Source: Azolla caroliniana
Taxonomy: Eukaryota > Polypodiophyta
Direction of reading: 5' to 3'
Length of the DNA stretch: 64,000 nt
Assembly (NCBI GenBank): GCA_043228905.1
Contig: JBHGNT010000020.1
Coordinates: forward strand, 7,440,001-7,504,000
Position numbers and translations under genes: made by a program. Under the pieces are notes generated by a model. It was given only the letters and a program-made list of their open reading frames with translations, made no database searches and was not told where the DNA came from. Positions 33,346-45,554 of the stretch are shown here, piece by piece; the first letter of the stretch is position 1; the number at the start of each line of letters is the position of its first letter.

Positions 33346-34738
33346 CGATGTCCGACTCGGATTTTTGTCCCTTCGAGAACATTGCGGTGCCGCCGTCAGT
33401 GGAATCGAGGATGAACATCCTCCCGTCTCTGTGCCCTTGCGCAATCACACGGCCTTCTTCCTCAATGAAGCACCCGAGGTGTGTAAACCGAACCTCCATC
33501 CCTTGGTCGACGATCTGTCCGATCGAGACCAAGTTCTTCGTGATTGTCGGAACGTGCAACACGTTCATGAGTTTCCCTTTCTGCCCGACATGGCTAAGGG
33601 GAACTTCTCCGACATTCGCGATCGGATGCGGAGTGTCATCTCCAGTTGCGACTACTCCAGGTTGTATCGGTTTTTCAAGGTACGAGAACCACTCCTTATG
33701 GCTCGTCATGTGGTTTGACGCGCCGGAGTCTACGTACCACACCTCGTCTGATCTCGGGGTGGTCCGTTTCATTGAGTTTGCTTCGTGTCTCGTCACGAAG
33801 GCAGACCCTTCTCCGGCTCTCCCGGAGTCTTCGGTGTAGTGCGATCGCTGCCGATTTCCCTTGTCGGTATGTCCGGAGCCGTTTCCGGAACCGGTTCTCT
33901 CCGAATCGGCGCGCTTCTTCCAGCACTCACTTTCCCTGTGGCCTTTCTTGCCACAGTACCAACACTCCGCGATGGCCTTCCCTTGCCGGTTCTCATCGCT
34001 TCGACTCCCCCTGTTTCCGGAGGGTCCGGAGTTGTTGTCGGCATCACTTCGGTGCCTTCTTCCTTGATCTCGTTGGCCGCCTCCATTGTGCGCCGACTCA
34101 CCTCGTCCTCCACGTCCACGGGGCCTATCTCCCTGCGTGTACAACATTCTGTTGTCGGTGTACGTGCTTGTAGACGCACCCGCGTGGTTCTTCTCTACCA
34201 GGAGCATTGACTGTAAGTCGAAAAAGGACGGCGTATTCTCCCGGGTACACACAGCCGTTCGGAATGCTCCGAACTTCGACGCCAAACCTCCGAGACAAAT
34301 CTGGACCATCTCGCTCTCCTCGATGTTCACCTCTATGGAGGCGAGGGAGTCGCAGATATCCTTGATCTTCGAGGTATAGTCCGCCACCGACAAGTCGCGT
34401 TGTCGTAGGTTGCTCAACTCCTGTCAGAGCTGAAGCTTCCTGGCTGTGGTGCTCACGGCGAAAATCTTCTTCAGATTTTCCCACGCACCCTTCGGCGTCT
34501 TTGCATCCCGAACATAGCTCAATAGTTGTTCGCCCACACACGACGCAAAGTAGTATAATACCCTGCTCGTCGATTGCTCCCACGACGGAAAGTCTTTGTG
34601 TGTCGATTCGGGTGCTGCGTCATTAGCTCCTTCGACATAACTCCAGTAGCCGTGCCCGAGCAGGTACTAGTGCATCTTGTAGGACCAAGACGCGTAGTTG
34701 GTTCTGTCGAGCTTCTCTGTTGGAAGCGAGCTCGCCAT
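33346..34738 (-). pseudogene. Copia D gag, CCHC and protease
   Basis: The start is the Met at 34738-34736 (MASSLPTEKLDRTNYASWS), the first after the primer site. Two stops, at 34667-34669 (Gln to TAG) and 34424-34426 (CGA to TGA), interrupt gag; the frame is otherwise open to 33317. It contains the gag core (LRQRDLSVADYTSKIKDICD), the zinc knuckle CWYCGKKGHRESEC, the protease motif WYVDSGASNHMTSH and the GAG-pre-integrase start ESDIDLW, where it hits the deletion junction. Confidence 0.9.
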
Positions 34739-34810
34739 GCCTCTATCCATCGTTCTTCTTGTTCTTCTTCGTCAAGCTGTGTCGGCTGTAGAGAGGTTCT
34801 CAACCCTCGC

Positions 34811-34822
34811 ACTCTGATACCA
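34811..34822 (-). other. Primer binding site of copia D
   Basis: On the minus strand this reads TGGTATCAGAGT, directly after the 5' LTR. It matches the Met-tRNA primer site of other copia elements here except for the last base. Confidence 0.9.
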
Positions 34823-35277
34823 TGTGAAAAGTAACGTGCGGAAGTAAGTATGAAGACCGAACAGAAGGAAGAACACTCAGGTTTAATGGAGAGCTTGAGC
34901 TCATGCGGTATACGCAGGAGAGACAGAGAGAGTGAGAGAGGAAAAACACAAGAGGTATATTCAAAAAATACACAATCTCTATTCACCACACTCTATACAT
35001 ATGTGTGTTCAATGAACACTTTTATACAAGTCCTAGAAGGACTGACCGAAGTACTGACAGTACTTCAATGCTCATTAAGAGCTCCTACACTAACTCCCAA
35101 ATATATTCCTCACGGAATATCTTTCCTAACGGCCTCCCGGTTTCCGCACCGATCCGGCCCTACCTACGCACCGGTTTGCGTACCGGTTTACGCATTCGGC
35201 CTAACCGATCGGTCCCAACCGATCCGGTCCTCGGCTTCTTCAGCCGATCCGGCCGATGTTGAGCTTGTCTCTCAACA
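34823..35277 (-). repeat. 5' LTR of copia D (right side)
   Basis: 455 bp. The TATA box (minus TATAAAA) lies directly beside the palindrome GTGTTCA-A-TGAACAC at 35005-35019 (plus reading). The palindrome GAAGTACTG-A-CAGTACTTC lies about 30 bp further right. Confidence 0.94.
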
Positions 35278-37044
35278 TAATCAATGTCGGTATACCGTTC
35301 AAGAAAAGGAGTTATTTGCAGTTATACATGCGCTCAAACACATGGTGCCATTATCTTTATGGAAATCGTTTTGTGGTAACTACGGACCACGAGTCCTTGA
35401 AATATTTTTGTGACCAACAAGACTTGAAAGGTCGTAAGGCACAATGGGCTGATCTCATCCAAGACTTTGATTTTTCCATACGATATTGTAAAGGTTCCAT
35501 GAACACTATCGCTGATGCACTAAGTCGCATCCGTGAAGTTAACATGCTTAGCTTCACCGAAATAACATCAGATCTTTATGATCACCTTTGAGGAAAGTAT
35601 CCTAATGACAATTATTTTGCGAAATACTGGGCAAGAGTTGAGTCTGGAATAGACACCACCACATCCTTGAAGGAATCCTTCCACATTACTAACGGTTTGC
35701 TCTACTGTAATGGGAAGGTCTATGTTCTAGATTTACCTGAGGTCAAAAAGAGAATTTTGTTTGAATGCCATGATGCACCCTCATCAAGGCACCCTGGAAT
35801 ACATCGTACACTCGTTCTCATCTCCACTCAATTCTATTGGCCTAAGATGCGTCCTGACATACATAACTATGTGACTAAATGTCACTAGTGTCAGGTTAAC
35901 AAAGTCGAGCGACTTAAAGCCGCATGACTTTTACATCCCTTGGACATTCACAATAAAAAGTGGGAAAGTATATCCATGGATTTTATTGTTAGCCTTCCTC
36001 GCACCCAAAAAGGCCATGATGCCATCTGGGTTTTGGTTGATAGACTAACTAAAATGGCCAGATTTATTGCTACTAAAACCACGGTAACAGCTCCTGAATT
36101 GGCTTACCAATTCATTGACGAGTTATTTCGTTTTTATGGGTTATCGATGGATATCATGAGTGATCGAGATCCAAAGTTTACTAGTGACTTCTAGACACAA
36201 GTCTTTAAGAAGTTAGAAACTACGTTGAGCATGAGCTCCATGGATCATCCTCAATCCGATGGACAGTCTGAACGAGTAAATCAAATTATTGAGGACATGC
36301 TTCGAGCATACGTTGGTGCAAAACCAACAAAATGGGAACATTATCTCCCAATTCTGGACTTTGCTTATAACAACTCCAAGCATACATCGACGGGATGTAG
36401 TCCTTTTATGTTGATGTATGGTTTTCGGCCACGAGCCCCAATTGATATTAATATACATCATAATGAGTTGCGAAGTACGCAAAAATTTCTTCAGGATATG
36501 CAAGATATGTTGCATATTGCACGAGATAATATAAAAACAGCTCAAGATAGAGAGCATTTTTATGCCGATCATCATAGGCAACCTCGTGTATTCAACCCTG
36601 GACAGAAGGTATTTTTACGTGTACCTCACAATTCTAAGGCTTTGTCTACGGGTAAGTGCGCTAAGTTAGCCCCACGGTTTTGTGGACCTTTTCAAGTCCT
36701 CAAACGCATTGGTTCATCAGCCTATCGTCTCGCTCTTCTAGATGGCGTTGAAATTAATCCAGTTTTTCATGTAAGTCGTCTAAAAGAACTTCTAGGTTCT
36801 GATGACAATACAGTTACAACCGAAACTCTGGTTACTTCTGAAGAATTATCTTCTAAACCACATGTACAAGAAAGAATTCTCGATGTTAACACAAAAAATC
36901 TGCGTACTAAAATAATCCAAGAATTTAAAATTAAATGGATGGATAAATCTATCAAAGATGCCACATGGGAATGCGAAAATACTCTTAGAACTAACTTCCC
37001 TAACTTTCCATTGCAAGAGTGCAACGTTTTAAAGAGGGGGAGTA
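35278..37044 (+). pseudogene. Gypsy C RNase H end, integrase and chromodomain-like tail
   Basis: RNase H resumes with CRYTVQEKELFAVIHALKH, then continues after a frameshift as RFVVTTDHESLKYF and GSMNTIADALSR. The integrase has the zinc-binding HPGIHRT and CH-stop-CQ pair, Asp in ISMDFIVSLP, Asp in MSDRDPKFTS and Glu in QSERVNQIIEDML. The tail from 36720 (SAYRLALLDGVEINPVFHVSR) leads to FKIKWMDKSIKDATWECENT, which resembles a chromodomain. Stops at 35589-35591, 35886-35888, about 35926 and 36192-36194 interrupt it; the last 277 codons (36225-37058) are open. Confidence 0.9.
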
Positions 37045-37472
37045 TGTTACGGGCATGACCATATAATATCCCTTGGTGAGAATTTACCGTAGTATTCTAT
37101 ACACGTGGATAAGTGTGAGGGTTAAACGAGAGTGTAAAGAAGGGGAGGATTACTTTTAATACACGGGGTTGAGACAACCCATTAGGCCAAGTGTGAACTT
37201 GCCTGGGGGCCTTGGGTCTTGCTATAAATATGAGGCCTAGCTACCCTCATTTCATCATCTTTTGACTACGTCAACTCTTGTAACGAGCACGCCATCACCA
37301 GGTACGACTCGACGCCACAGCGGTGGTATGGGACATTGATCGAGGCTTGAGTCCGTCTCGATCCCTTCGCTTGGGGGTGGTCGGGTGGATCAACACCCTT
37401 CTTTCTGTCTCTCCTTATGTTTATCTATATTTTATCCTTATCTCATGCTTACGTTAGACCATAACTCTAACA
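37045..37472 (+). repeat. 3' LTR of gypsy C
   Basis: It starts TGTTACGGGCATGACC and ends CTCTAACA, followed by AGTTG. It differs from the 5' LTR at many sites, mostly in the region of the inverted repeat; elsewhere the two are close. Confidence 0.95.
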
Positions 37473-39700
37473 AGTTGCCAAATTGTACATTTGTTTTTTT
37501 GTAACTCTTAAGATTCTTCTTTTCATAATTCACTTATGACATTCCAAATAAGATTGTTCTCCATCTTAGATATCCTCTAATGTGCAATATTCTTGCCAAA
37601 GATCAAGCAAGTGGAGAACTTGAAAAGATGAAAAGTTGATGTATTGGAAATTTGTAAAGTGGCCTATGCATGGATTACTATGATAGCGCAATCAAATTTT
37701 CTATCATTGATTTCATTGATTTTAGGTGGAACGCCCTTGAACTATTTTGGCAACATGATACAACCAAACAGGTCTTTATAGAAAGTCAAAAGAGTTATTT
37801 ATTTAATGCTTGTCTAGTTCAAAATAGCTTGAATACACATATCCATGACTTTGCTTGGAAAGTGATTTTGTAGCTCAAACAATATTGGAAGCAAATACTA
37901 ACTGATTTGTGGAAATACAAGTCAAAGAATGGTCTCCTCATGACATGTTCTATTAGCCAAAGAAGTAACAATGTTGTCATCATAGGCCCCCCATGCATCC
38001 TTGTGATTTGCTCACTTCATTTTATAGTTGATAATGAACTCACGTCTTTTTACAGCTTTCAAGAGCTCATTTCCCAAATAAAAATAGAATGGCAAGCACC
38101 ACCACTTCTCCCTAGATGATCATTTAGATTCCACAATTATTATATCATAGTTTCGCATTTATGAGTTACAACATGATGAATTCTCATCTTTTGCAATTGT
38201 AGATCTTTTACCCTAGGATCCTTCTAATCCGCATTGAGCCCTTAACACTTTTGTTCAAGTAAAGTTGGCTCTTACCATTTGGGCTATGTTTGATTGTCAC
38301 TTTAATATGCAACTCACTCATGTTCCAAGTAAAGTTAATTCTCATAGTTTGGGCTTTTTCTTGATTCATTGACTTTATACCATGGAATACTCTACCTATG
38401 GGTCATGAGCCAACACAATGACACATTCACATTTTCAAAATCACTCATTCACTCTATTCACAATAGTATGCAACTCATGTTCCATGTAAAGTTAGCTTTC
38501 ATAATTTGGGCATATTCTTGGTTCTTTGACTTTATACCATGGAATACTACTACCTATGGATCATCAACCAACACAAGAAAAAATGACACAATAACACATT
38601 CACATTTTCAAACTTGCAGGAAGCATTGGACACCACTTGGAATTTCCAAGGTTAAATAGACATAACAAACAACTACTAAAAGAGTACCAGAAATAGTGGC
38701 ACCTATAAAATCTCAATTCCACATGAAAGATTCCATATTAGGATGTAAAAATAAATTTCCATACATACATCTCTCTGGAGTACTAGTAGAAACACTGGAA
38801 CTATGTTCATTCCACCACCAGAGCAATACTAATGTGCAACTAATATGTCTAATATCGTCCTGAACTTCTACCAATATTTGTTCCGTTACCATTTCCATGT
38901 TTCTGAGACTGTGAGCCCCGACCGAAACTTTGGTGATCTCTGTATGGAGCAAAGCTTGTGATAACTTTCAACTACGAGGTCCTTGATAAGGAATCAACAA
39001 CCTCTTCTAGGAGCAATAGAAGATTTCCATATTCCCCACCACACCATCAATCTGCATCATCTTGCAATTATACTTCATTCAACCTCCCTTCAAGTTTTCC
39101 AGCCCCTTTCCTCATCATAACTGCAAACTCTTCATAGTTGATTCTTCCATCTTGAAAATGCAATATAACCTACCATATTCACAAATCCATGTTATCAAGA
39201 CAAAAACATCTATACCTTACATTTCATATCTAATATCGAATTATGTTATATATATAACATGAATCTGAGTATCAATGGTTTTTCTTTTACCCAAAAAAAA
39301 CAATTCCGCAAAAATAAATTGGAGTTCAATAGTGGTAATAACTAGTTTAATCAAACTATCGTCTAAATTTGTCAAAATAACTTAGAATTAGCTCCTTTAT
39401 AGTTTTTATTCCAAAACATTTTCACATTTGGAAGACTGTTTCTATCACAAGCACCCCAACCTTCTTACGTGCCTCTTTCTTTGACATTTCCTTAGCTTCA
39501 TGAACTTCTGGCTTAACTTCATCAATCGGAATCTCAACCACACGTGAAGGATGCTTCTCTCTAGGCTTCATGGTTTCAGGCATTTTACCTAATGGTAGAA
39601 TAATCATTCACAAAGGCTCAAAATTTATTGATATACTTGATGGTAGAATATTCATTCACAAGGGCTCAAAATTTATTGATATGAAGGATACACCATCTCC
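37473..39700. other. Intergenic DNA with small local repeats
   Basis: No supported gene. A unit with CATGTTCCAAGTAAAGTTA and TTTATACCATGGAATACT occurs at about 38320-38450 and 38473-38620, with a partial third copy near 38255. A 48-bp repeat (TCAAAATTTATTGATAT) occurs twice at about 39590-39690. Confidence 0.65.
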
Positions 39701-39721
39701 GATATTAACACATAGTTATGA

Positions 39722-40102
39722 TTGCAAAAAGCAACTGAAATAAATTTAATTATGATTAGTGAGGGAAGAATTAGAGAAAACTCTCTTCACAACCAATATC
39801 CTACGAGGTGTTGTGGTAACTATCGCTTGGAATGTTACAATAATGTGAAATACTACAATAATTATACTACATGTGTTGCACCTAATTGCAACACCATATA
39901 TACTTTGTTGAATGGGGAAGCTGCCGACATCAAAACATGTAAGAGCCCATCTTGTTGTCTTCCATCCGAACAATTGCTTCCATGCCACTTAGCTCACATT
40001 TACTATAATGTGAGACGGGGTGTAGCGGCACAAGTGACGAGATTAGTTGACTATGCACACTTTGCCCAAAAGAAGCTCGGGAGTCAGAGTATTACAGTTT
40101 GA
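39722..40102 (+). other. Unrecognised Cys-rich open frame
   Basis: A 126-codon frame with ten Cys, in the order CC, C, C, C, C, CC, C, from residue 30 to residue 84 (for example RCCGNYRLEC and CKSPSCCLPSEQLLPC). There is no signal peptide after the first Met and no family I can name. It lies between repeats and just left of a truncated copia, so it could be an exon, a gene remnant or chance. Confidence 0.3.
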
Positions 40103-40242
40103 TATAATACTATGCTTTAGATCACATTCAATTATGTTTTTTGCACATCTTTGACCAAACCAAATCCTTGGACGAAATTCTCTCACGATCATAGTGTGCA
40201 CGCTCGATTGCGACATTCATTTCTAAAGTTCTTCAACATTCA

Positions 40243-40517
40243 GGCCAGAGATGTCGACCTTCTACACATCAACACAAATCTTCAAACGGCCGACATCTTC
40301 ACAAAAACCCTAGGAACCAACAAGCTTCGGCAATTCATGTCAGACCTTGGATTGATGATCCCTGACTTGCCAAGCTTGAGGGAGAGTACAAGCGAGAATC
40401 GGATATCGACCAAACCGGGTACGAGCCAAAATGGACAACGGAGATCGTCTGAACCGGATACCAGCCAAAGCGAACATCAACCGAAAGGAGCCAACTCGAG
40501 TTGAGCTTGAGGGGGCG
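40243..40517 (+). pseudogene. Left, truncated copia E unit: RNase H tail to polypurine tract
   Basis: It matches 45280-45554 of the full E unit: VDLLHINTNLQTADIFTKTL, LRQFMSDLGLMIPDLPSL and a Ser/Gly/Gln-rich tail ending GANSS, then the tract TTGAGGGGGCG directly before the LTR at 40518. About ten differences from the right copy are mostly G or C to A or T in this copy. Upstream of about 40243 the similarity fades. Confidence 0.88.
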
Positions 40518-40983
40518 TGTTGAGAATCAAGCTCAATATAGAGCAACATGTGAACACACCTTTTGAGAATCTATGATTACTCAAAGGTCAAGAGTCACAC
40601 CACCACTCTACACATTAAACTATGTGTCATAGATTCATATTCTATGACACATAACTAATGGTTCCACATTCCCCATGACCGTAAGACTTCACATTCCTCA
40701 AGGCTCTAGTGAGAGAGTGAACGTTGTAGTGAGTAAATGAAGAGAGAGGGTGACTCTATATAAAGCACCCTCCTCCTACTCCATATTAAGTCGGTTGTGA
40801 CTCCTTGTAACGCTATTTTGTATCTCATATTCTACTTGTTAATATACATCTCCTTCTTCTTCTTGAGTACTTCATATTGTCTCTTATCTATCTTGTGTTT
40901 CTCTCCTCTCCTCTCTTCTCTCACACATACACACATAACTCACATCTCTTCCGCTTCACAAGAATCACAATTGATTCTTTACG
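40518..40983 (+). repeat. Shared middle LTR of copia E
   Basis: It begins TGTTGAGAATCAAGCTCAA and ends TTCTTTACG; the final base is A in the right copy. The TATA box CTATATAAAG is at about 40755-40764. The start can form the stem TGTTGAG/CTCAA(C or T)A. Confidence 0.92.
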
Positions 40984-41155
40984 TGGTATCAGAGCGATTT
41001 GGTAGCTCAATCTAGCCCACTTGCCTCATCATGATCGTGTGTTGTGCTCTACGCCGACGTTCAAGAAGAACTGGCTCATCTCTATTGTAGTGCGACTACA
41101 TAGCTCGTGTTCGAGAGAGAAGGAAAAGAAAAGAAGGAAGAAATCTACATCGACA

Positions 41156-42086
41156 ATGAATACTCAAATGGGGAGCGCTCTCCCTAGCGAGAAGTTGGAT
41201 CGCAACAACTTTGCATCTTGGGAGTACAAGATGCACCAATACCTTGTCGGCCAAGGCTATTGGAGCTACATCAAAGGAGCAGAAGAAAATTGGCCCAACC
41301 CGAAAGACGCCGACTATGCAACATGGGAGCAAGCGGCAAGCCGAGTGATGTATTGCTTGGCGACATGTGTTCACGACCACATGCTCGGGTACATTCGAGA
41401 AGCCAAGAAGCCGAAGGAAGCGTGGGAGAATCTACGAAAGATTTTTGTTGCCAACACTACTGCGAGAAAGCTTCAACTCCGCCAAGAGTTGAATAATATC
41501 CAACAAAGGGATATGTCCTTCATGGGCTACACCTTGAAGATCAAGGAGCTTTGTGATTCTCTCGGCTCGATAAGCGTAAACGTGGAGGATGACGAGATGG
41601 TGCAAATATGCCTCAGCGGCCTTGCACCAAGATTCAGCGTGATGCGGACCGCTGTACTAGCACGGGAGAATCCGCCCTCGTTCTTCGATCTTCAATCCAT
41701 GTTGTCGGTCAAAGAAAACCATGTTCGAACAAGGAGTAGCACCTCGGATGGCCAAATGCTCTACACGCATTCGGACGGAGGAAGAGGATGAGGCCGTGCA
41801 AGAAGAGGCCGATTCGGCCAAGGACGAAGCGGACGAGGCGAACCAATTTATGAAAACAACTCTCAATTACGGCAACAAGATGGAGGCCATCGGGGAACCT
41901 TCGGAAGAGGGGGGAGTCACCATTCCGGTCCGAGCCGACAAACCTCAATTGAATGCGGATATTGTGGGAAAGTAGGCAACCACGAAGAAGAATGCCGTAA
42001 GAAGATACGCGAGTCGGCTTCCACTAGCCGACAACTCACCAACTACGCCATCAACTCCGACTATGACAATCGCGGCAAAATGTTCG
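41156..42086 (+). pseudogene. Copia E gag with CCHC knuckle
   Basis: The Met at 41156 (MNTQMGSALPSEKLDRNNFAS) starts a 211-codon gag frame, open through LRKIFVANTTARKLQLRQEL and SGLAPRFSVMRTAV to TGA at 41789-41791, where the Gly/Arg-rich context suggests CGA to TGA. The same frame then carries GRGRARRGRFGQGRS-like sequence and the knuckle CGYCGKVGNHEEEC near 41959-42000. It is interrupted at 42086 by solo LTR F and resumes at 42509. Confidence 0.88.
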
Positions 42087-42503
42087 TGTAAAAGAATACG
42101 TTGTGTGGAAGCGTGTGCGTAAACGCAGAGTACACAGTTCGGAAATAAGACAGTTCGGTAAACTTAGAAAACGCAGAGATGGAGAAGGAGAGAAAGAGAG
42201 CAGACAACAGAAAACTTAGATTCAAAATAATGACACTTAGTTCTGTACATACTTCGTGCTCGGTGAGCACCTTATATACAAGCCCTAACAATCGGGCTAA
42301 CACAAGTACTGACAGTACTTGACTGCTCATAAAGGAGCCTCAACACTTACTCCTAAAATTATTCCTTACGAGGAATATCTCTCTAACGGCCTTTTGGTTT
42401 ACGCACCGATACGGCCAGGTTGTGCGTACTAACTTATGGGTCCAGTCTATGCACTGGGTTACGCGCCATATTACGCACCCAATGTTGAGCTTGTCACTCA
42501 ACA
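42087..42503 (-). repeat. Solo LTR F, nested in copia E
   Basis: 417 bp, reading TGTTGAGTGACAAGC to CTTTTACA on the minus strand. It is flanked by perfect target duplications GTTCG at 42082-42086 and 42504-42508. The gag-protease frame of E (GKMFV, then MRHRANSM) reads through when the insertion is removed. The LTR is of the same family as that of element I at 60579. No internal sequence remains, as expected after LTR-LTR recombination. Confidence 0.93.
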
Positions 42504-42508
42504 GTTCG

Positions 42509-44167
42509 TGATGAGACATAGAGCGAATTCTATGTCGGCCTCTACTTCTACTAATGCCTCCGGTACGGAAGACGTATGGTTCGTCGATTCCGGTGCCTCG
42601 AACCATATGACGTCGCATCAAGAATGGTTCCGAGAACTTCAAGGGCCGGACCGACCTGGCTATGTCGAAACCGGAGACGATACTACGCACCTGATTTGGC
42701 ACATCGGTAATGTTCCGTTTAGAGAAGAAGGTAAGCAAACTTATATTAAAAATGTCTTGCATGTACTAACTATCACGAAGAATTTGGTCACCGTCGGCCA
42801 AATTGTAGAGCAAGGAATGCAAGTACGATTTAATCAAGGCGGTTGCTTCATCGAAAAAGAGGGCCGACTCATCGCATGCGGACGAAGAGAGGGCCGAATG
42901 TTCATTCTTGACTCACACGAGATGAAATCGGCCATGTTCGCAAAGGGCATGGATTCCTTCATAGAGTTATGGCACAAGCGGATTGGCCATATCAACCTCC
43001 AAAAGCTCAAGGCAATGCAATCAAAAGGAGTCGTCATCGGGCTCTCGACATTCACGGAGAAAGAGATTGAAGGCGTGTGTGCCGCTTGCCAATTCGGCAA
43101 GCAACATCGGCACCCACTTCCGAAGGAGCAGAACGTGAGCAAAGGCGTACTCGACGTAATTCATTCCGATGTATGGGGTCCGGCTCAAACGGCGACATTC
43201 AGCGGATGTTGATACTACGTGACCTTCATCGACGACTTCTCTAGGCACACTTGGATCTACCCGATGCGACGAAAGAGCGAAGTGTTCAGACACTTCCAAA
43301 AATTTAAGAATGAAGTCGAGAAAGCCACGGGCCGACATGTATGATGTCTTCAGTCGGATGGAGGCAAGGAGTACTTCTCCGACGAATCTTCGGCGTTTCT
43401 ACAAAAAGAAGGAATACGGCGAGAGTTTTCGTGTCGACATACGCCACAACAAAACAGAGTGGCCGAACGCAAGAATCGGCACATCCTCGAAGTGGCACGG
43501 GCTATGCTTAACGAAAAGCACATGCCGAAATCGTATTGGGCGGAAGCAGCTAACACGGCCGTCTATTTCATGAATCGGTGTACGACATCGGGTGTGCACG
43601 AACTTACTCCGCACGAGAAGTTCTTCGGAAAGAAGCTGGACCTATCGCATGTTCGGATATTCGGCTCCATTGCGTACGTGCACATCCCCGAAGAGAAGCG
43701 TCAAAAGCTTGACCCGAAGTTGGAGAAATGTATCCTCATAGGATACTCACTGGAGAAAAAGGGTTACAAGTGCTACAACCCCTCAACTTGAAAATCTCAA
43801 GTAAGTCGAGACGTCGTTTTTGACGAGTCCACATCCTGGTACGCACTAGAGACAACTTCAACTCCGATTCCACTCGACCCGAAATCCGCCAAACAAGAGA
43901 TAGAGGATGAAGATCGCCTTACGCGCTTGTTTGAAGAAAGTCTGATCACGACCCGACTGAGCGGACCACAAGAGGCTTTGAGCAATCAAAGCACATCTCG
44001 ACCAAGTCCGAAGTTGGACAAAGGGAAGGCCAAAATGCCGGAGTATGAAGACGCTCATTTCGATGGCAACGAATCGACTCACTCCCTCGATAGTGAGTTC
44101 GAAGGCCTTGACATCCAGACAAATGGAGTGAAGAAAGCCTTAGAATTCGCAAACGAGAAGCTACACT
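42509..44167 (+). pseudogene. Copia E protease and integrase
   Basis: The protease motif WFVDSGASNHMTSHQ is near 42575-42620. GAG-pre-integrase (LWHKRIGHINLQ) and the integrase residues Asp (HSDVWGP) and Asp (SDGGKEYF) follow; the third, Glu, is in RVAERKNRH. The tail has AYVHIPEEKRQKL and CILIGYSLEKKGYKCYN. Stops or shifts lie near 43210-43212, 43342 and 43789-43791, and at 44167. Gly replaced by Arg before VAERKNR is a change from the usual NGVAER. Confidence 0.88.
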
Positions 44168-45554
44168 GATCCACCCGTGAAAAGAACGCCGTAAGCCGCT
44201 TCGTCTACGATGAATATATGGCATACCATTACGCCTTTATGATGAAGGTCGCAACAGTATGGGAGCCGGAAACCTTTTCCGAAGCCGCGAAGGACCCGTG
44301 ATGGATCGAAGCAATGAATGAGGAGATGTGTGCACTACACAAGAACGACACATGGGATATCGTTCCCCACTCACCGCACAAGAAGGCGATAGGCTGCAAA
44401 TGGATCTACAAGGTGAAGTATAATGTCGATGGCTTCATCAATCGCTACAAAGCTCGACTCGTAGCGAAAGGATACACGCAAACACATGGAGTTGACTATG
44501 AAGAGACCTTTGCCCCGATGGCAAAGATGACGACTGTCGGACCGTGATCGCACTTGCAGCGGCGAAAAGGTGGCACCTCCACTAAATGGACGTAAAGAAC
44601 GCACGCCTTTCTTCAAGGTGAATTGGAAGAGGAGGTGTACATGGTTCAACCACCCAGCTTCGAATCCAACATCCATCTGAAAGCTGTATGTCGACTCAAG
44701 AAGCCTCTCTACGGCCTCAAGCAAGCACCACGTGCTTGGCATTCGAAGATTACGCAATATCTTCATCAAATCGGCTTTTGAATGTCGAAATCCGACAACT
44801 CCCTCTATGTATGAAACGAGTCTAAAAGCCCAATTTTCATCATTCTATACGTGGATGATCTCGTTATTGGAGGTGAGCATTTAGTCGACATCAACAAGGT
44901 GAAGTCCCTCCTCTCCAACAAATTCGAGATGACGGACATGAAGGAGCTACACTTCTTCCTAGGCATCGAGTTGCAAATCGATCGCTACGCCTCTCGATAG
45001 AAACCTCAAACTAGATGCCGACTCTGGCACGAACAAGTGTGATCCGACTCAATATCAACAATTGATCGGGAGTCTCATCTATCTCACGATCACACGACCT
45101 GACCTTAGCTATCCGGTCGGACTCCTTAGCCAATTCATGCAAACTCCGCGAGATATCCATTTCAATTGCGCTAAGTGAGTATTACGATATGTGAGGGGAA
45201 CAATGGCTCAGAACTTGGTGTTCCACGCATGCACAAAGCATATCGAAGTGCACTATCACTTCATTCGAGAGCGTATTCAGGCCGGAGATGTCGACCTTCT
45301 ACACATCAACACAAATCTTCAAACGGCCGACATCTTCACGAAAGCCCTAGGAACCAACAAGCTTCGGCAATTCATGTCAGACCTTGGATTGATGATCCTT
45401 GACTTGCCAAGCTTGAGGGAGAGTACAAGCGAGAATCGGATACCGACCGAACCGGGTACGAGCCAAAACGGACAACGGAGATCGTCTGAACCGGATACCA
45501 ACCGAAGCGGACATCAACCGAAAGGAGCCGACTCGAGTTGAGCTTGAGGGGGCG
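44168..45554 (+). pseudogene. Copia E reverse transcriptase and deleted RNase H
   Basis: RT is present in pieces: [44 protein letters not shown] and ILYVDDLVIGG, separated by stops and frameshifts. After LRYVRGT the sequence jumps to NLVFHACTKHIEVHYHFIRE, so the RNase H core with its catalytic acids is deleted. The end TADIFTKALGTNKLRQF is followed by about 45 Ser/Gln/Gly-rich residues, a stop, and the tract TTGAGGGGGCG. Confidence 0.88.

Larger units (their letters stand above)
29954..35277 (-). mobile_element. Copia element D, nested in gypsy C, integrase-deleted
   Basis: A Ty1/copia element on the minus strand with two 455-bp LTRs (29954-30408 and 34823-35277). It is flanked by the target duplication TAATC at 29949-29953 and 35278-35282 and lies within the RNase H frame of C. 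It belongs to the same family as element A. The two LTRs differ at about ten positions, nearly all transitions. The internal region keeps gag, protease, RT, RNase H and the C-terminal extension. The integrase core is deleted, so D cannot be autonomous. Confidence 0.95.
25250..37472 (+). mobile_element. Gypsy element C (chromovirus-like), interrupted by copia D
   Basis: A complete Ty3/gypsy element with two 428-bp LTRs (25250-25677 and 37045-37472) flanked by the target duplication AGTTG (25245-25249 and 37473-37477). The primer site TGGTATCAGAGC is at 25680-25691. The purine tract AAAGAGGGGGAGTA lies just before the 3' LTR. Inside are gag with a CCHC knuckle, protease, RT, RNase H, integrase and a chromodomain-like tail, in that gypsy order. 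Its own length without D is about 6.9 kb. Several stops and frameshifts make it non-functional. Confidence 0.95.
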
